Made by a program: the position numbers and the translations under genes. Shown piece after piece: positions 1-8,338 of a stretch of 64,000 nt of DNA. Numbering within the stretch: the first letter of the stretch is position 1; each line of letters opens with the position of its first letter. Location of the stretch: NCBI GenBank assembly GCA_947475995.1, contig CANJNI010000020.1, positions 1 to 64,000 of the forward strand, in the 5' to 3' direction. Below the pieces are notes generated by a model that was given only the letters and a program-made list of their open reading frames with translations, was not told where the DNA came from and searched no databases. This DNA is from Beijerinckiaceae bacterium. Lineage in GTDB: Bacteria > Pseudomonadota > Alphaproteobacteria > Rhizobiales > Beijerinckiaceae.

Positions 1-421
1 GGGGATGTTCCAAATCGTCTGTTCCATAAATTCCCTCGACCTTATAGACTTTAATCGTGTCGCCGGTATTCAATATGAAGTCCGGTTTGCGCAACCGAAT
101 TGCTTCGTCTATCTCGGCTTTAGATGGCGTCGGTGTACGCGGGCGCATATCCTTCTCCACCCCCTCGCGCACAAGTGTTTCATTAAAGACGCCTAACCAA
201 GGGAACCAGATAAATGGTTTGCCCAGAACCTTTGGTTTATTGATGTCTTGCTGCCGATGTCGCAAGGTCGGCGCATACCATTCGCCCGCAGGCAAATCAG
301 CATGGCGAAGGTCGAGCGTCACCCCGTCGATTTCGCCATAGTGGGTCTCATTGCAGATTTTCAAGATTGCCATGGAGCGCCGAGCCTCTGCTCGAGACTG
401 TTCCGATTTCTGCTTAATCAT
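1..421 (-). CDS. Unrecognised protein, cut by the left window edge
   Basis: An open frame of 140 codons begins at an ATG at 419-421 and runs off the window start, so the C-terminus is missing. The visible product starts MIKQKSEQSRAEARRSMAIL and is rich in charged residues, with no domain, signal peptide or membrane segment I recognise. No clear ribosome binding site precedes the ATG. A GTG three codons upstream (428-430) is an alternative, and the frame stays open further back to the end of the integrase gene. Base composition here is visibly more AT-rich than the rest of the window, as expected of cargo in the integrated element. The reading is that of a real gene rather than a shadow, but no function can be given. 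Confidence 0.5.
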   Translation of the reverse strand, partial: MIKQKSEQSRAEARRSMAILKICNETHYGEIDGVTLDLRHADLPAGEWYAPTLRHRQQDINKPKVLGKPFIWFPWLGVFNETLVREGVEKDMRPRTPTPSKAEIDEAIRLRKPDFILNTGDTIKVYKVEGIYGTDDLEHP

Positions 422-509
422 TGCGCGCACCCGCCAGCATCTGAGGATGCGCGGAAACCGGGCGATGCGTCCCAGCTTGTCGGACGGCCATCCTATCCGC
501 GCGAGAGGA

Positions 510-1715
510 TTATGCGCCCGGCCGCAACATCGGCAAAACGTTGTCGCCCCGCTTAGGTTCGCACCATGCGGCCCAAGCTTCCATTAACGCACGCCTTTTT
601 TCCAGCGCGTCGCCACGGCGATAGGCCTGCTCGGCGGCGTCCCCCACCTTGTGCGATAGCGCCGCTTCGGCAATCTCGCGTTGAAATAGCGTGACGTCGC
701 CAGCCCAGTCACGAAAGGTGGAGCGGAACCCGTGAACCGTCGCATTCGTGACATTCATGCGCGCCAGAACTTTTTGCATCGCCACGTGGGCCATGTGGCG
801 ATTTCCACGAGGTGACGGGAAGACAAATTCGCATGTTTGCAGAGCGTATAAAGGTTCGAGCACGGCGATAGCAGCTTTTGACAATGGAACACGGTGTTCG
901 CGCTCCGCCTTGGTGCGCGCCGGGGGCAGGATCCAAAGCCTCGCGTTCAGATCGATTTCGTCCCAGACTGCTTTCAATGTCTCGGCAGTACGCGCACCAG
1001 TTAAGATAGCAAACTCCAACGCCCGAGCTGCGATGGTGTCGACGTCGCGCAATCGGCAAAAGAATGCAGGGACCTCCTCATACGGCATCGCCTTGAAGTG
1101 GCCGCGCGCCGAAAGCTTCGGGCGCTGGGCTAGCAGGTGGTCAAGGTGCCCGCGCCATACTGCGGGGTTGTCGCCGGATCGCAGCCCTTTCGCTTTGGCG
1201 GCGCTCAATACAAGTTCTATGCGATTACGGACACGGTTGGCCGTTTCCGGTTTAGCCGTCCAAATAGGCTTAAGTACTGAAAGTATTCTTTCCGTATCGA
1301 TTTCATCGACCGGCACGTTTCTCAGGGGCGCCGCATATGTCTCCAAGGACGATACCCATTGGTCGCGATGTTTCACGTTTCGCCAGCCGCCTGCTTTCGA
1401 AGCAACCAATTCATCCGCGACCGCGCCAAATGTTGGCTTCGCTATGGCCGCAAGTTCAGCTTGCCGCCTTGCTGCAATGGGATTGATCCCGGCCACGACC
1501 ATACGGCGGGCGTCGATCGCCTTGTCGCGGGCCTCGGCCAAAGTGACAAGTTCCTCCGACCCAAGCCCCATGAGCGACTGCTTGCCCCTTATCTTGAACC
1601 GGAAAACCCATTTCTTGGCCCCCTTAGGCGAGACCACCAAGTACAGGCCGCCGCCATCGCCATGGGTACCAAGCTTTGCCGTCTCTACTCCCCGCGCCGT
1701 CAACTTGCCCGCCAT
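510..1715 (-). CDS. P4-type tyrosine integrase
   Basis: Site-specific recombinase of about 401 residues. The N-terminus carries the DUF4102-like arm-binding domain seen in P4-family integrases (GDGGGLYLVVSPKGAKKWVFR). The catalytic C-terminal half shows the expected residues: Arg in ILTGARTAETL, His and Arg in HGFRSTFRDWA, a second His in LSHKVGDAA, and the nucleophilic Tyr in EQAYRRGDAL. The start was placed at the ATG at 1713-1715 because GGAGGTG lies five bases upstream; an in-frame ATG at 1748 has no such site. Its 5' end faces a tRNA 3'-end fragment at 1868-1882, the usual neighbour of this integrase class. It probably integrates and excises the element to its left. The frame is complete, so it may still be active. 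Confidence 0.93.
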   Translation of the reverse strand: MAGKLTARGVETAKLGTHGDGGGLYLVVSPKGAKKWVFRFKIRGKQSLMGLGSEELVTLAEARDKAIDARRMVVAGINPIAARRQAELAAIAKPTFGAVADELVASKAGGWRNVKHRDQWVSSLETYAAPLRNVPVDEIDTERILSVLKPIWTAKPETANRVRNRIELVLSAAKAKGLRSGDNPAVWRGHLDHLLAQRPKLSARGHFKAMPYEEVPAFFCRLRDVDTIAARALEFAILTGARTAETLKAVWDEIDLNARLWILPPARTKAEREHRVPLSKAAIAVLEPLYALQTCEFVFPSPRGNRHMAHVAMQKVLARMNVTNATVHGFRSTFRDWAGDVTLFQREIAEAALSHKVGDAAEQAYRRGDALEKRRALMEAWAAWCEPKRGDNVLPMLRPGA

Positions 1716-1867
1716 TTTGGCACCTCCGCCACACACTTTGGTATACACCTTTGGAGCGGATTGTCGCGGATCAAGACGTACGCCGATAGACGGTCACGAA
1801 AAATAATTCAGCTAAATCAATAGTTATTGAGACAGACTCAGCCATAGACGGACATTGGTTGTTCGGT

Positions 1868-1882
1868 CTCTCACTCCGACCA
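1868..1882 (+). other. Candidate attachment site: 3' end of a tRNA gene
   Basis: CTCTCACTCCGACCA reads as the T-arm 3' strand, acceptor 3' strand, discriminator and CCA of an alphaproteobacterial tRNA, most like tRNA-Pro (inference from memory of family sequences). No tRNA body precedes it, so it is a fragment, not a gene. Integrases of the P4 type recombine at tRNA 3' ends and leave such a duplicate at the far end of the element. The fragment lies 150 bases from the integrase start and is oriented so that a full tRNA would sit at the unseen left end. Confidence 0.55.
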
Positions 1883-1980
1883 TTCATGGCCCGCATTCCC
1901 CCACATGATCCCCCTTTCGGCGTCCGCCCCAACCTGTGCATCCAGCGCCGGCTCAGGCGAATATTCCCCGTCCGCACATG

Positions 1981-2008
1981 AAAAAGCGCGCCGGCATAAC
2001 CGGCGCGC
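1981..2008 (-). terminator. Rho-independent terminator of the tctC-like gene
   Basis: On the minus strand a 9-bp perfect stem (GCGCGCCGG with CCGGCGCGC) closes a 5-base loop and is followed by five T residues, 26 bases past the stop codon at 2035. It should end the leftward transcript of the binding-protein gene. Confidence 0.9.
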
Positions 2009-2034
2009 TCCCGCAAATGACGTCCGGTCAGGCC

Positions 2035-3057
2035 CTACTTCATGGCCCCGAGGATATCGCCGGTCTTCTTCACCACGTCCTTGGGCGTCTCGTACGCTTC
2101 CTGCACGATCTTCTGCAGTTCCTGGCCCGAGACGGCGGTGATTTCCAGCTTCATCTTGTCGGCTTCGGCAAGGAATTCCGGATCCTTCATCGTATCCATG
2201 AAGGCCTGGCGCAGCGCCGCCACGCGGTCCACCGGCACGCCCGGAGGCGCCAGGAACGGACGTCCCAGGACCTGACGGGCGAAGATCAGCTTGAAGATCT
2301 GCTTCTGCTCTTCGGTCTTGGCGAGGTCCATGATCAGCGGAATTTCCGGAATATCCTCGTGCTTGGCCAGGGAAAGCTGGACCAGCACGTTGATTTTCTT
2401 GTCTTTCAGCCAGGCAGCCTGCGTTGACTTCACGCTCGACCACGACCAGCCGCAACGCCCGCTCACCTCGCCGCGCTCCATGGCCAGGTTGATGTCGTTG
2501 CCGCCCGGATAGCCGGCCACGACCTTCATCTTGGTTCCCAGCACGGCATTGATGACCTTCGGAAACTGGTCGGTATCGGCGGAGCCGCCGGTGCCGCCGA
2601 CGATCATTTCCTTTTCCATCAGCTGTTCGAACTTGGTGACGCCGCTGGTGTGCCAGGCGACGCAGACGCTGACTTCGTCATTGGCGCTGCCGATCCAGGT
2701 GTACTTGTTGCCGTCAAACTGCGCGCCCGGCATGCCGAACAGCGTGTCGAACGCGATGCCGCGCGCCACGGTGCCCATCACGGTGCCGTCCTTCGGGCCG
2801 ACGTTGTAGATCCAGTTGGCGAGGCGCATGCTGCCTGCGCCTTCCATGTTCTTCACCACGACGGTGGGATTGCCCGGAATATGCTTGCCCATGAAGCGGG
2901 CCACCAGCCGACCGTAGACGTCATATCCGCCGCCCACCGAATAGCCGATGTACATGTCGACGTTCTTGCCCTTGTAGAACTCGGCGGGCGTCTGCGCCTG
3001 CGCCGTGGAGGCCGCCACAAGGGCGATCGCCGTCATCGCAAATGTCTTGAGTTTCAT
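2035..3057 (-). CDS. Tripartite tricarboxylate transporter binding protein (TctC/Bug family)
   Basis: Periplasmic solute-binding protein of 340 residues. A cleavable signal peptide is clear (MKLKTFAMTAIALVAASTAQA), followed by the family's opening strand and glycine-rich loop (NVDMYIGYSVGGGYDVYGRL). The start at 3055-3057 was chosen because it begins the signal peptide and follows GGAGTGGGAAC; the frame is open much further upstream but that part does not look coding. Known members bind carboxylates for a TctAB permease. No tctA or tctB lies nearby, so the gene is an orphan that must work with a distant permease or act as a sensor. It diverges from the FAD oxidoreductase at 3256. The ligand is unknown. 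Confidence 0.85.
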   Translation of the reverse strand: MKLKTFAMTAIALVAASTAQAQTPAEFYKGKNVDMYIGYSVGGGYDVYGRLVARFMGKHIPGNPTVVVKNMEGAGSMRLANWIYNVGPKDGTVMGTVARGIAFDTLFGMPGAQFDGNKYTWIGSANDEVSVCVAWHTSGVTKFEQLMEKEMIVGGTGGSADTDQFPKVINAVLGTKMKVVAGYPGGNDINLAMERGEVSGRCGWSWSSVKSTQAAWLKDKKINVLVQLSLAKHEDIPEIPLIMDLAKTEEQKQIFKLIFARQVLGRPFLAPPGVPVDRVAALRQAFMDTMKDPEFLAEADKMKLEITAVSGQELQKIVQEAYETPKDVVKKTGDILGAMK

Positions 3058-3255
3058 GTTCCCACTCCGGTTGACCGGGTCCATCTCCGCGCGGGCGCGC
3101 TGCGGCTGCCCTGGCCCGAACGGCGTTTCCCTTGGCGGCCTAGATAGGGCCAAGAGGCCTCCCCCACAACCCGGCCATGGTCCCAAAAGCGTGACCTTTC
3201 GCGATTGCCGAACCGGGCCCGGCGCATTATTGCGGGCGTGGTGAGGAAGCTCTGA

Positions 3256-4383
3256 ATGGCAGCTGCGGATATTGAATGCCTGGTGATCGGGGCGGGCGTC
3301 GTCGGGCTGGCCATCGCCCGCAAGCTCGCGCAAGCCGGCCGGGACGTCGTCGTACTGGAAGCGGCAGCCGGCATCGGCCAGGGCATTTCGTCCCGCAACA
3401 GCGAAGTCATCCACGCCGGCATTTATTACCCCAGGGACAGCCGGAAGGCCCGGTTCTGCGTCGATGGCCGCAAGGCCCTTTACGCCTTTTGCGCCAGCCA
3501 TGGCGTCCCCCACCGCCGTTGCGGTAAAATCCTCGTCGCGGCCGCGGAGGACCAGCGCGATCAGGTGCTCGCCATCCAGAAAAAGGCCGCCGCCAACGGC
3601 GTCGACGACCTTCGCCTCCTCGACGCGGCGGACATGCGCGCCATGGAGCCGGAGGTTCAGGGCGTCATCGGGCTGCACTCCCCCTCCACCGGCATCATCG
3701 ACAGTCACGCCCTGATGCTCGCCCTCCAGGGCGATCTGGAAGCAGAGGGCGGCGCAATTGCATTCCGGACAGAGGTTGTGGGGGGCGCGGCGCGCGACGG
3801 GTTGATCGAATTGACCACCGCAGGGGAAACGACCGGGAGCATCACGGCGGCCAGCGTGATCCTATCCGCCGGCCTGTCCGCGCCGCGCATTGCGCGCGCG
3901 ATCGCCGGCATTGCCCCCCAGTCTGTCCCGCCAGGTCGCTTCGCCAAGGGCAATTACTTTTCGCTGTCCCGGCGCGCGCCCTTCTCGCGCCTCGTCTATC
4001 CGGTGCCGGAGCCGGGCGGCCTCGGCACGCATCTCACCATCGACCTTTCGGGGCGCGGACGCTTCGGGCCAGATGTCGAATGGCTCGCCACGGACGACGA
4101 GCGCACCATCGACTACCGGGTCGATCCGGCGCGCTCGGAAAAGTTTTACGCCGCCATACGGCGTTACTGGCCGGGCCTGCGCGATGGCGAACTCGCGCCC
4201 GATTATTCCGGCGTTCGCCCCAAGCTGACCGGGCCGGGCGAAGCCGACGCGGACTTCAGCATCCAGGGCGCCGCAACCCACGGCGTGCCGGGCCTCGTGG
4301 CGCTTTACGGCATCGAGAGTCCGGGTCTCACCTCCTCGCTTGCAATCGCCGACCACGTCGCGCAAATGGTTCTGCAAAGCTGA
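3256..4383 (+). CDS. FAD-dependent oxidoreductase, LhgO/DAO family
   Basis: Protein of 375 residues with an N-terminal dinucleotide-binding fold (GAGVVG at residues 12-17, followed by an acidic VVLEA strand end). The segment SSRNSEVIHAGIYYPRDSRK is typical of the L-2-hydroxyglutarate oxidase-like branch of the D-amino acid oxidase family. It would oxidise a 2-hydroxy acid or amine with FAD as cofactor; the substrate cannot be read from the sequence. GAGGAAG lies upstream of the ATG. It is followed after 20 bases by the crotonase-fold gene, so the two are probably co-transcribed. No membrane segment is visible. Confidence 0.82.
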   Translation: MAAADIECLVIGAGVVGLAIARKLAQAGRDVVVLEAAAGIGQGISSRNSEVIHAGIYYPRDSRKARFCVDGRKALYAFCASHGVPHRRCGKILVAAAEDQRDQVLAIQKKAAANGVDDLRLLDAADMRAMEPEVQGVIGLHSPSTGIIDSHALMLALQGDLEAEGGAIAFRTEVVGGAARDGLIELTTAGETTGSITAASVILSAGLSAPRIARAIAGIAPQSVPPGRFAKGNYFSLSRRAPFSRLVYPVPEPGGLGTHLTIDLSGRGRFGPDVEWLATDDERTIDYRVDPARSEKFYAAIRRYWPGLRDGELAPDYSGVRPKLTGPGEADADFSIQGAATHGVPGLVALYGIESPGLTSSLAIADHVAQMVLQS

Positions 4384-4403
4384 CAGGGCCGACAGGAGAC
4401 CTT

Positions 4404-5189
4404 ATGGGCGCGCCGCAAATCCGTTACGAAGCCAGGACTGGAATCGCGCGCCTCACCATCGATCAGCCCGCAAAATTCAACGCGATGGCTTACGACATGT
4501 GGCTTTCGCTGCCGGAACTCGTCGCAAGGGCCGACGCTGATCCCGCAGTGCGCATCATCGAACTCACCGGCGAAGGCCCGAAGGCTTTTTGCGCAGGCGC
4601 TGACATTTCCCAGTTCGGCGAGAAGCGTAACGATCCTGAATCCGTCCGCGCCTACGAGGCTGCGGTGCGGGCCGGGATGCAATCGCTCGTCGACGCCCGC
4701 AAGCCCTCGGTCGCCGTCATCAGGGGCGTTTGTTTCGGCGGCGGACTTGCGCTCGCCCTTTGCGCAGATCTGCGGCTCTGCGACGGCGCGGCGCGCTTCC
4801 GGATTCCGGCAGCCCGCCTTGGCCTTGGTTACACCTACACGAACATCGAGGCTTTATCGCACAAGATCGGCGTCGTAGCGGCGGCGGATCTGCTGCTCTC
4901 CGCGCGCATCGTGGATGCGAAGGACGCCGAGCGCATGGGCCTCGTCAACAAATGCTGGCCGGAAAACTTTGACGTCGAGGCCGGCAAATACCTGTCCGAC
5001 ATGGCCACCAATGCGCCGCTCACCATGGCGGCTCTCAAGCGCGCATTCGCCGAACTCGCCAAACCCCGCGCCGAGCGCAACAAGCCGGCGGTGGACGCTC
5101 TTGTGCAGGCCTGTTTCGACAGCGAGGATTATCGCGAGGGACAGGCGGCTTTTGCCGAAAAGCGGACCCCTGACTTCAAGGGCAAATAG
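4404..5189 (+). CDS. Crotonase-fold protein without the two catalytic glutamates
   Basis: Protein of 261 residues of the enoyl-CoA hydratase/isomerase superfamily. The oxyanion-hole segments are present (AFCAGADIS at 61-69, FGGGLALALCADL at 111-123). The two acid/base glutamates of true hydratases are both replaced: the Glu of GGGCEL is Ala116 and the Glu of QPE is Ala136 (RIPAARLGLG). It should still bind an acyl-CoA but is unlikely to hydrate an enoyl-CoA by the usual mechanism; another crotonase reaction is possible. The start at 4404 follows CAGGAGAC and fits family length; the frame is open upstream across the previous gene. It is probably in one transcript with the FAD oxidoreductase. 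Confidence 0.85.
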   Translation: MGAPQIRYEARTGIARLTIDQPAKFNAMAYDMWLSLPELVARADADPAVRIIELTGEGPKAFCAGADISQFGEKRNDPESVRAYEAAVRAGMQSLVDARKPSVAVIRGVCFGGGLALALCADLRLCDGAARFRIPAARLGLGYTYTNIEALSHKIGVVAAADLLLSARIVDAKDAERMGLVNKCWPENFDVEAGKYLSDMATNAPLTMAALKRAFAELAKPRAERNKPAVDALVQACFDSEDYREGQAAFAEKRTPDFKGK

Positions 5190-5268
5190 CGGAGCTGGAG
5201 CTTCGCCGGCCGCTCTGGCGCGCCGCGCTTCGTCCGGTTAGACTCCCTGAAAATTCGGGAGGGAAGCC

Positions 5269-6336
5269 ATGGGGTGTAGCATCACCGGAGGGATCGCGCT
5301 GGCTGCGTTCGCGGCGGCGCTGATTGTTTCGCAACCTGCGGGCGCGCAGGCGCCCAAGACTGTCGCCGAGATCGCCAATTACGCCGGCGCCGACCGCCAG
5401 AAAATTCTCGAAGACGGAGCGCGCCGCGAAGGTTCGGTGATGGTCTACATGACCGGCACCCAGATCCAGCCTCTCATGGACCGCTTCAGGCAAAAATATC
5501 CCTTCATCAAGATAGAGGCCTCACGCCTGGGATCGGCTGAAACGTCCCAGAAGGTGCTCGAGGAATATGGCGGCGGCCTGCATCAGGTCGATATTTTCGA
5601 ACTCGCCATCGAAGGCCTGATGGGCCCGCGCGAACAGGGCATCCTGCAACCCTTCTCGTCGCCCGAAATGGCTTCCTACGAGAAAGACGCAATCGAGCCG
5701 AACCGCCGCTGGGCCAGCGTGCGCGTCGGCATGATCGGCATTGGCGTCAACACCGGCAAGGTTCCCCTGAGCGAGGCGCCGAAAACATACGACGATCTCC
5801 TCGATCCGAAATGGAAAGGCCGCATGGCCCTTTCCGGCTCGATCTCGACGGCCGCCAACTGGCTCGGCGTGATCCTGCTCGACAAGGGCGAGGATTATGT
5901 GCGCAAGCTGGCGGCGCAGAACTCGCGCATCTACCAGGTCACATCGCGCGCAATCGCCAATCTGATGATCACCGGTGAAGTCGAAATCGCCCCGATGACC
6001 TATGCGTCGCATGTCATCGCCAGCAATGCGCAGGGGGCAAAACTCGCCTGGATTCCACCGGGGCCTGTCTACGTCCTCGACACCGTCACCGCCATCGCCA
6101 CGAAATCCCCCCATCCGCATGCCGCCATGCTGATGATCGACTTCCTGATGTCGAAAGAGGGCCAGTTCATCTACCGCGAACTCGGATACGAATCGTCCCG
6201 CACCGACATGCCGCCGGGCCAGTTGCCGCCGGTCAAGAAGGCCTTTCTGACAAATCGTCCCACCTATCTGGACGATTTCGAAAAGTGGGCGCAAATGTTC
6301 CGCACCCTTTTCGACCGCCCCGGCGGCAACCGCTGA
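5269..6336 (+). CDS. ABC transporter periplasmic binding protein (Fe3+/spermidine-type fold)
   Basis: Extracellular solute-binding protein of 355 residues. The N-terminus is a signal peptide ending near GAQA at residues 24-27. The mature part shows the class II binding-protein pattern (EGSVMVYMTGTQIQPLMDRF, then AYDLL-like YDDLLDPKWKGRMALSG), typical of the family with ferric-iron and phosphonate binders. GGGAGGGAAG immediately precedes the ATG. No permease or ATPase gene is adjacent, so its transporter partners are elsewhere. It is followed after six bases by the alpha/beta hydrolase, so the pair is co-transcribed. The ligand is unknown; an organic anion would fit the catabolic surroundings. 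Confidence 0.82.
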   Translation: MGCSITGGIALAAFAAALIVSQPAGAQAPKTVAEIANYAGADRQKILEDGARREGSVMVYMTGTQIQPLMDRFRQKYPFIKIEASRLGSAETSQKVLEEYGGGLHQVDIFELAIEGLMGPREQGILQPFSSPEMASYEKDAIEPNRRWASVRVGMIGIGVNTGKVPLSEAPKTYDDLLDPKWKGRMALSGSISTAANWLGVILLDKGEDYVRKLAAQNSRIYQVTSRAIANLMITGEVEIAPMTYASHVIASNAQGAKLAWIPPGPVYVLDTVTAIATKSPHPHAAMLMIDFLMSKEGQFIYRELGYESSRTDMPPGQLPPVKKAFLTNRPTYLDDFEKWAQMFRTLFDRPGGNR

Positions 6337-6342
6337 AGCCTG

Positions 6343-7128
6343 ATGCCCTACGTCACCACCAACGGAATACGCAGCTTTTATGATGTCGTGGGCGACGGTC
6401 CGCCCATGCTGCTCATCCATTGCAACCCGTTCGATCACCGCTCCTGGCTCTATCAGGCGGCCTGGTTCTCGAACCGCTACCGCGTCATCATTCCCGACCT
6501 GCGCGGCTACGGCCGCACCGACAAGGTCACGGACGCCTATTCGCTCGACGATCTCGCTAACGACATGCTGGGCGTGATCGAAGCCGAGAAGGCGCGCGAG
6601 ATCGTCCTCATCGGTTGCAGCATCGGGGCGATTCTGACGTTCAAGCTCGGCCATGAACGGCCCGACCTGTTCCGGGCTCTTGTTGCAGTGGGAGCCAGCG
6701 CGCCCGCGAAAGATCGCGGACCGAATGATCCGCGCGTGCGCGCCTATCGCGAACAGGGGATCAGCGGATACTACCGGCCGCACATGGCCGACACGATCAG
6801 CGAGGGTTTCGCGAAGAGTCCCATGGGCCAGCACTTTCTGGACATGTTCGAGGAAAACGCCGGTGCGCTGGAAGCGGAAGCCATCGTGAAAATACTGCAG
6901 GCGCGCGCGCCCGTGGATTTCATTCCGGTTCTGCCACAGATCAGGTTGCCGACCTTGATCATCAACGGCGAATTCGACAGCGCCCGCCGCGAGGGCGAAC
7001 GCGCCGCCACGCTCATTCCGGGAGCGCGGCACAAGCTGATCCTGAATGCCGGTCACGCCTGCCAGATGGAAGATCCGGCGTCTTTCAATGCTGCGGTAAG
7101 CGAGTTCCTGCACGATTTGGGCGCGTAG
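6343..7128 (+). CDS. Alpha/beta hydrolase
   Basis: Cytoplasmic hydrolase of 261 residues. The nucleophile elbow is GCSIGA with Ser93, an acid candidate lies in NGEFDSARREG, and the catalytic His is in LNAGHACQMEDP near the C-terminus, so the triad is complete. The N-terminal half resembles enol-lactone hydrolases and C-C bond hydrolases of aromatic pathways (LLIHCNPFDHRSW, DLRGYGRTDK). It sits six bases after the binding-protein gene and 100 bases before the convergent 2-hydroxyacid oxidase. A role in hydrolysing a ring-cleavage or ester intermediate is inference. Confidence 0.85.
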   Translation: MPYVTTNGIRSFYDVVGDGPPMLLIHCNPFDHRSWLYQAAWFSNRYRVIIPDLRGYGRTDKVTDAYSLDDLANDMLGVIEAEKAREIVLIGCSIGAILTFKLGHERPDLFRALVAVGASAPAKDRGPNDPRVRAYREQGISGYYRPHMADTISEGFAKSPMGQHFLDMFEENAGALEAEAIVKILQARAPVDFIPVLPQIRLPTLIINGEFDSARREGERAATLIPGARHKLILNAGHACQMEDPASFNAAVSEFLHDLGA

Positions 7129-7134
7129 TCCACT

Positions 7135-7224
7135 GTCATCGTAAAGAGCGCAGCGACGAGGCGATCCATGTCCGGGTGCGGAACGATGGATTGCTTCGCG
7201 CGTATTCCGGCCCTTCGCAATGAC
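7135..7224. repeat. REP-like palindromic repeat, copy 1
   Basis: Intergenic sequence whose ends are inverted (GTCAT at the left, GCAATGAC at the right), with ATTGCTTCGC inside. The same building blocks occur at 17003-17070. It lies between two convergent genes, a usual site for such elements in Rhizobiales, and may also serve as a transcription stop. Confidence 0.55.
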
Positions 7225-7227
7225 GAT

Positions 7228-8325
7228 CTATAGCTTGATATGCTTGGGCAGGTGCGGGAAAGGCCCGTCCGGATTAGCTGGCGGCGGGACGGAGCGCACA
7301 TGCGCGGGAGTCAATTCCGACAAGGACGACACGCCCACCAGCGCCATGGTGGTGAGAATTTCCTTCTCCAGAATCTCCAGAAGACGCACGCCGCCTTCCA
7401 CACCCGCCGCCGCCAGCGCATAGGCCTGCAGGCGGCCGACCGCGACAGCGCTCGCCCCCAACGCGATCGCCTTCACGGCGTCCGAACCTCGCGACACCGC
7501 TCCATCGACGATGATGGGCGCACGGCCCTTCACCACCTCGACGATCTCCGGCAACATGTCGAGCGAACCGCTCGCATGGTCGAGTTGCCTGCCGCCGTGG
7601 TTGGACACATAGACGGCGTCGAAGCCGCGTTGCATGGAAAGCTCCGCATCCTCGGCAGTCTGCACGCCTTTCAGGAATACGGGAATCTTCGCCATATCCC
7701 GGATGCGCGATGCTGTGTCCCAGTCGAACATGGCCTGCCAGTCAGCGCCGGAATCGCCGCGTTTTGTCGGCGGCAGCCAGCGTTCGTTGATCTGCCGTTC
7801 GCGAATGCTGTAGACGGCCGTATCCACCGTCAGCAACAGCGCCTTGTAGCCGGCGTCTTCGATCTGCCGCACCATGTCGGCCTTCCAGACATCGTCGCCG
7901 CGAATGTAGAGCTGGAACCACTTGTCGCCCGGATGAGATTTTCCCGCCGGCGCAATTCCGGGCGGCGTCACGGAACTGACGATCGGCAAGACGCCGAAAC
8001 GGCAGGCGGCCTCGACGCCCGCAGCCCCGCCGCCTTCGACGAAGACGTCCATCGACCCCATGGGGGCGAACAGCACCGGAATGCGCAGCTTGCTGCCCAG
8101 CAACGTCGTGGACATGTCGACCTTGTCGACCCGGCGCAGCACGCGCGCCCGGAACGCATAGGAGTCGAACGAATCGCGGTTGCGCCTCTTGGTGGTTTCA
8201 GATTCAGCGCCGCCGGCCACATATCCCCAGATCGAGGCATTGAGCCGATTGTAGGCTTCCTCGATCAAATCCGCCGTCGTGTGAAAGGAGTCGACGGGAC
8301 GCGGCGGATGATTGCTTGCGGACAT
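7228..8325 (-). CDS. FMN-dependent 2-hydroxyacid oxidase/dehydrogenase
   Basis: Protein of 365 residues of the glycolate oxidase / lactate and mandelate dehydrogenase family, a TIM-barrel flavoprotein that oxidises 2-hydroxy acids to 2-oxo acids. The hallmark active-site segment VSNHGGRQLDH carries the catalytic His and the substrate-binding Arg, and the FMN phosphate loop is seen in IIVDGAVSRGSDAVKAIALGA. The start at 8323-8325 follows GAGAGGAAAT; the frame extends upstream but overlaps the regulator gene. It is the last gene of a leftward set after the Rieske oxygenase and GntR regulator, 13 bases behind the latter. The substrate may be a mandelate-like or aliphatic hydroxy acid produced in this pathway (inference). 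Confidence 0.9.
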   Translation of the reverse strand: MSASNHPPRPVDSFHTTADLIEEAYNRLNASIWGYVAGGAESETTKRRNRDSFDSYAFRARVLRRVDKVDMSTTLLGSKLRIPVLFAPMGSMDVFVEGGGAAGVEAACRFGVLPIVSSVTPPGIAPAGKSHPGDKWFQLYIRGDDVWKADMVRQIEDAGYKALLLTVDTAVYSIRERQINERWLPPTKRGDSGADWQAMFDWDTASRIRDMAKIPVFLKGVQTAEDAELSMQRGFDAVYVSNHGGRQLDHASGSLDMLPEIVEVVKGRAPIIVDGAVSRGSDAVKAIALGASAVAVGRLQAYALAAAGVEGGVRLLEILEKEILTTMALVGVSSLSELTPAHVRSVPPPANPDGPFPHLPKHIKL

Positions 8326-8338
8326 TGATTTCCTCTCG

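Larger units (their letters stand above)
1716..2034. other. Intergenic junction between element and chromosome
   Basis: No gene is supported in this 319-base stretch. It holds the integrase promoter region, the tRNA 3'-end fragment at 1868-1882 and the terminator of the leftward TctC gene at 1981-2008. Composition changes from AT-richer on the left to GC-rich on the right of the tRNA fragment, which fits an element boundary. Confidence 0.6.

Noticed and set aside
1861-1900. A complete tRNA gene at the element boundary
   Set aside because: Only the last 15 bases match a tRNA 3' end; no anticodon arm or D arm precedes it, so it is listed as an attachment-site fragment.
5521-7113. A 530-codon open frame on the minus strand
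   Set aside because: It lies opposite the binding-protein and hydrolase genes, which have clear family motifs and ribosome binding sites. The minus product is His- and Arg-rich low-complexity sequence typical of antisense frames in GC-rich DNA.
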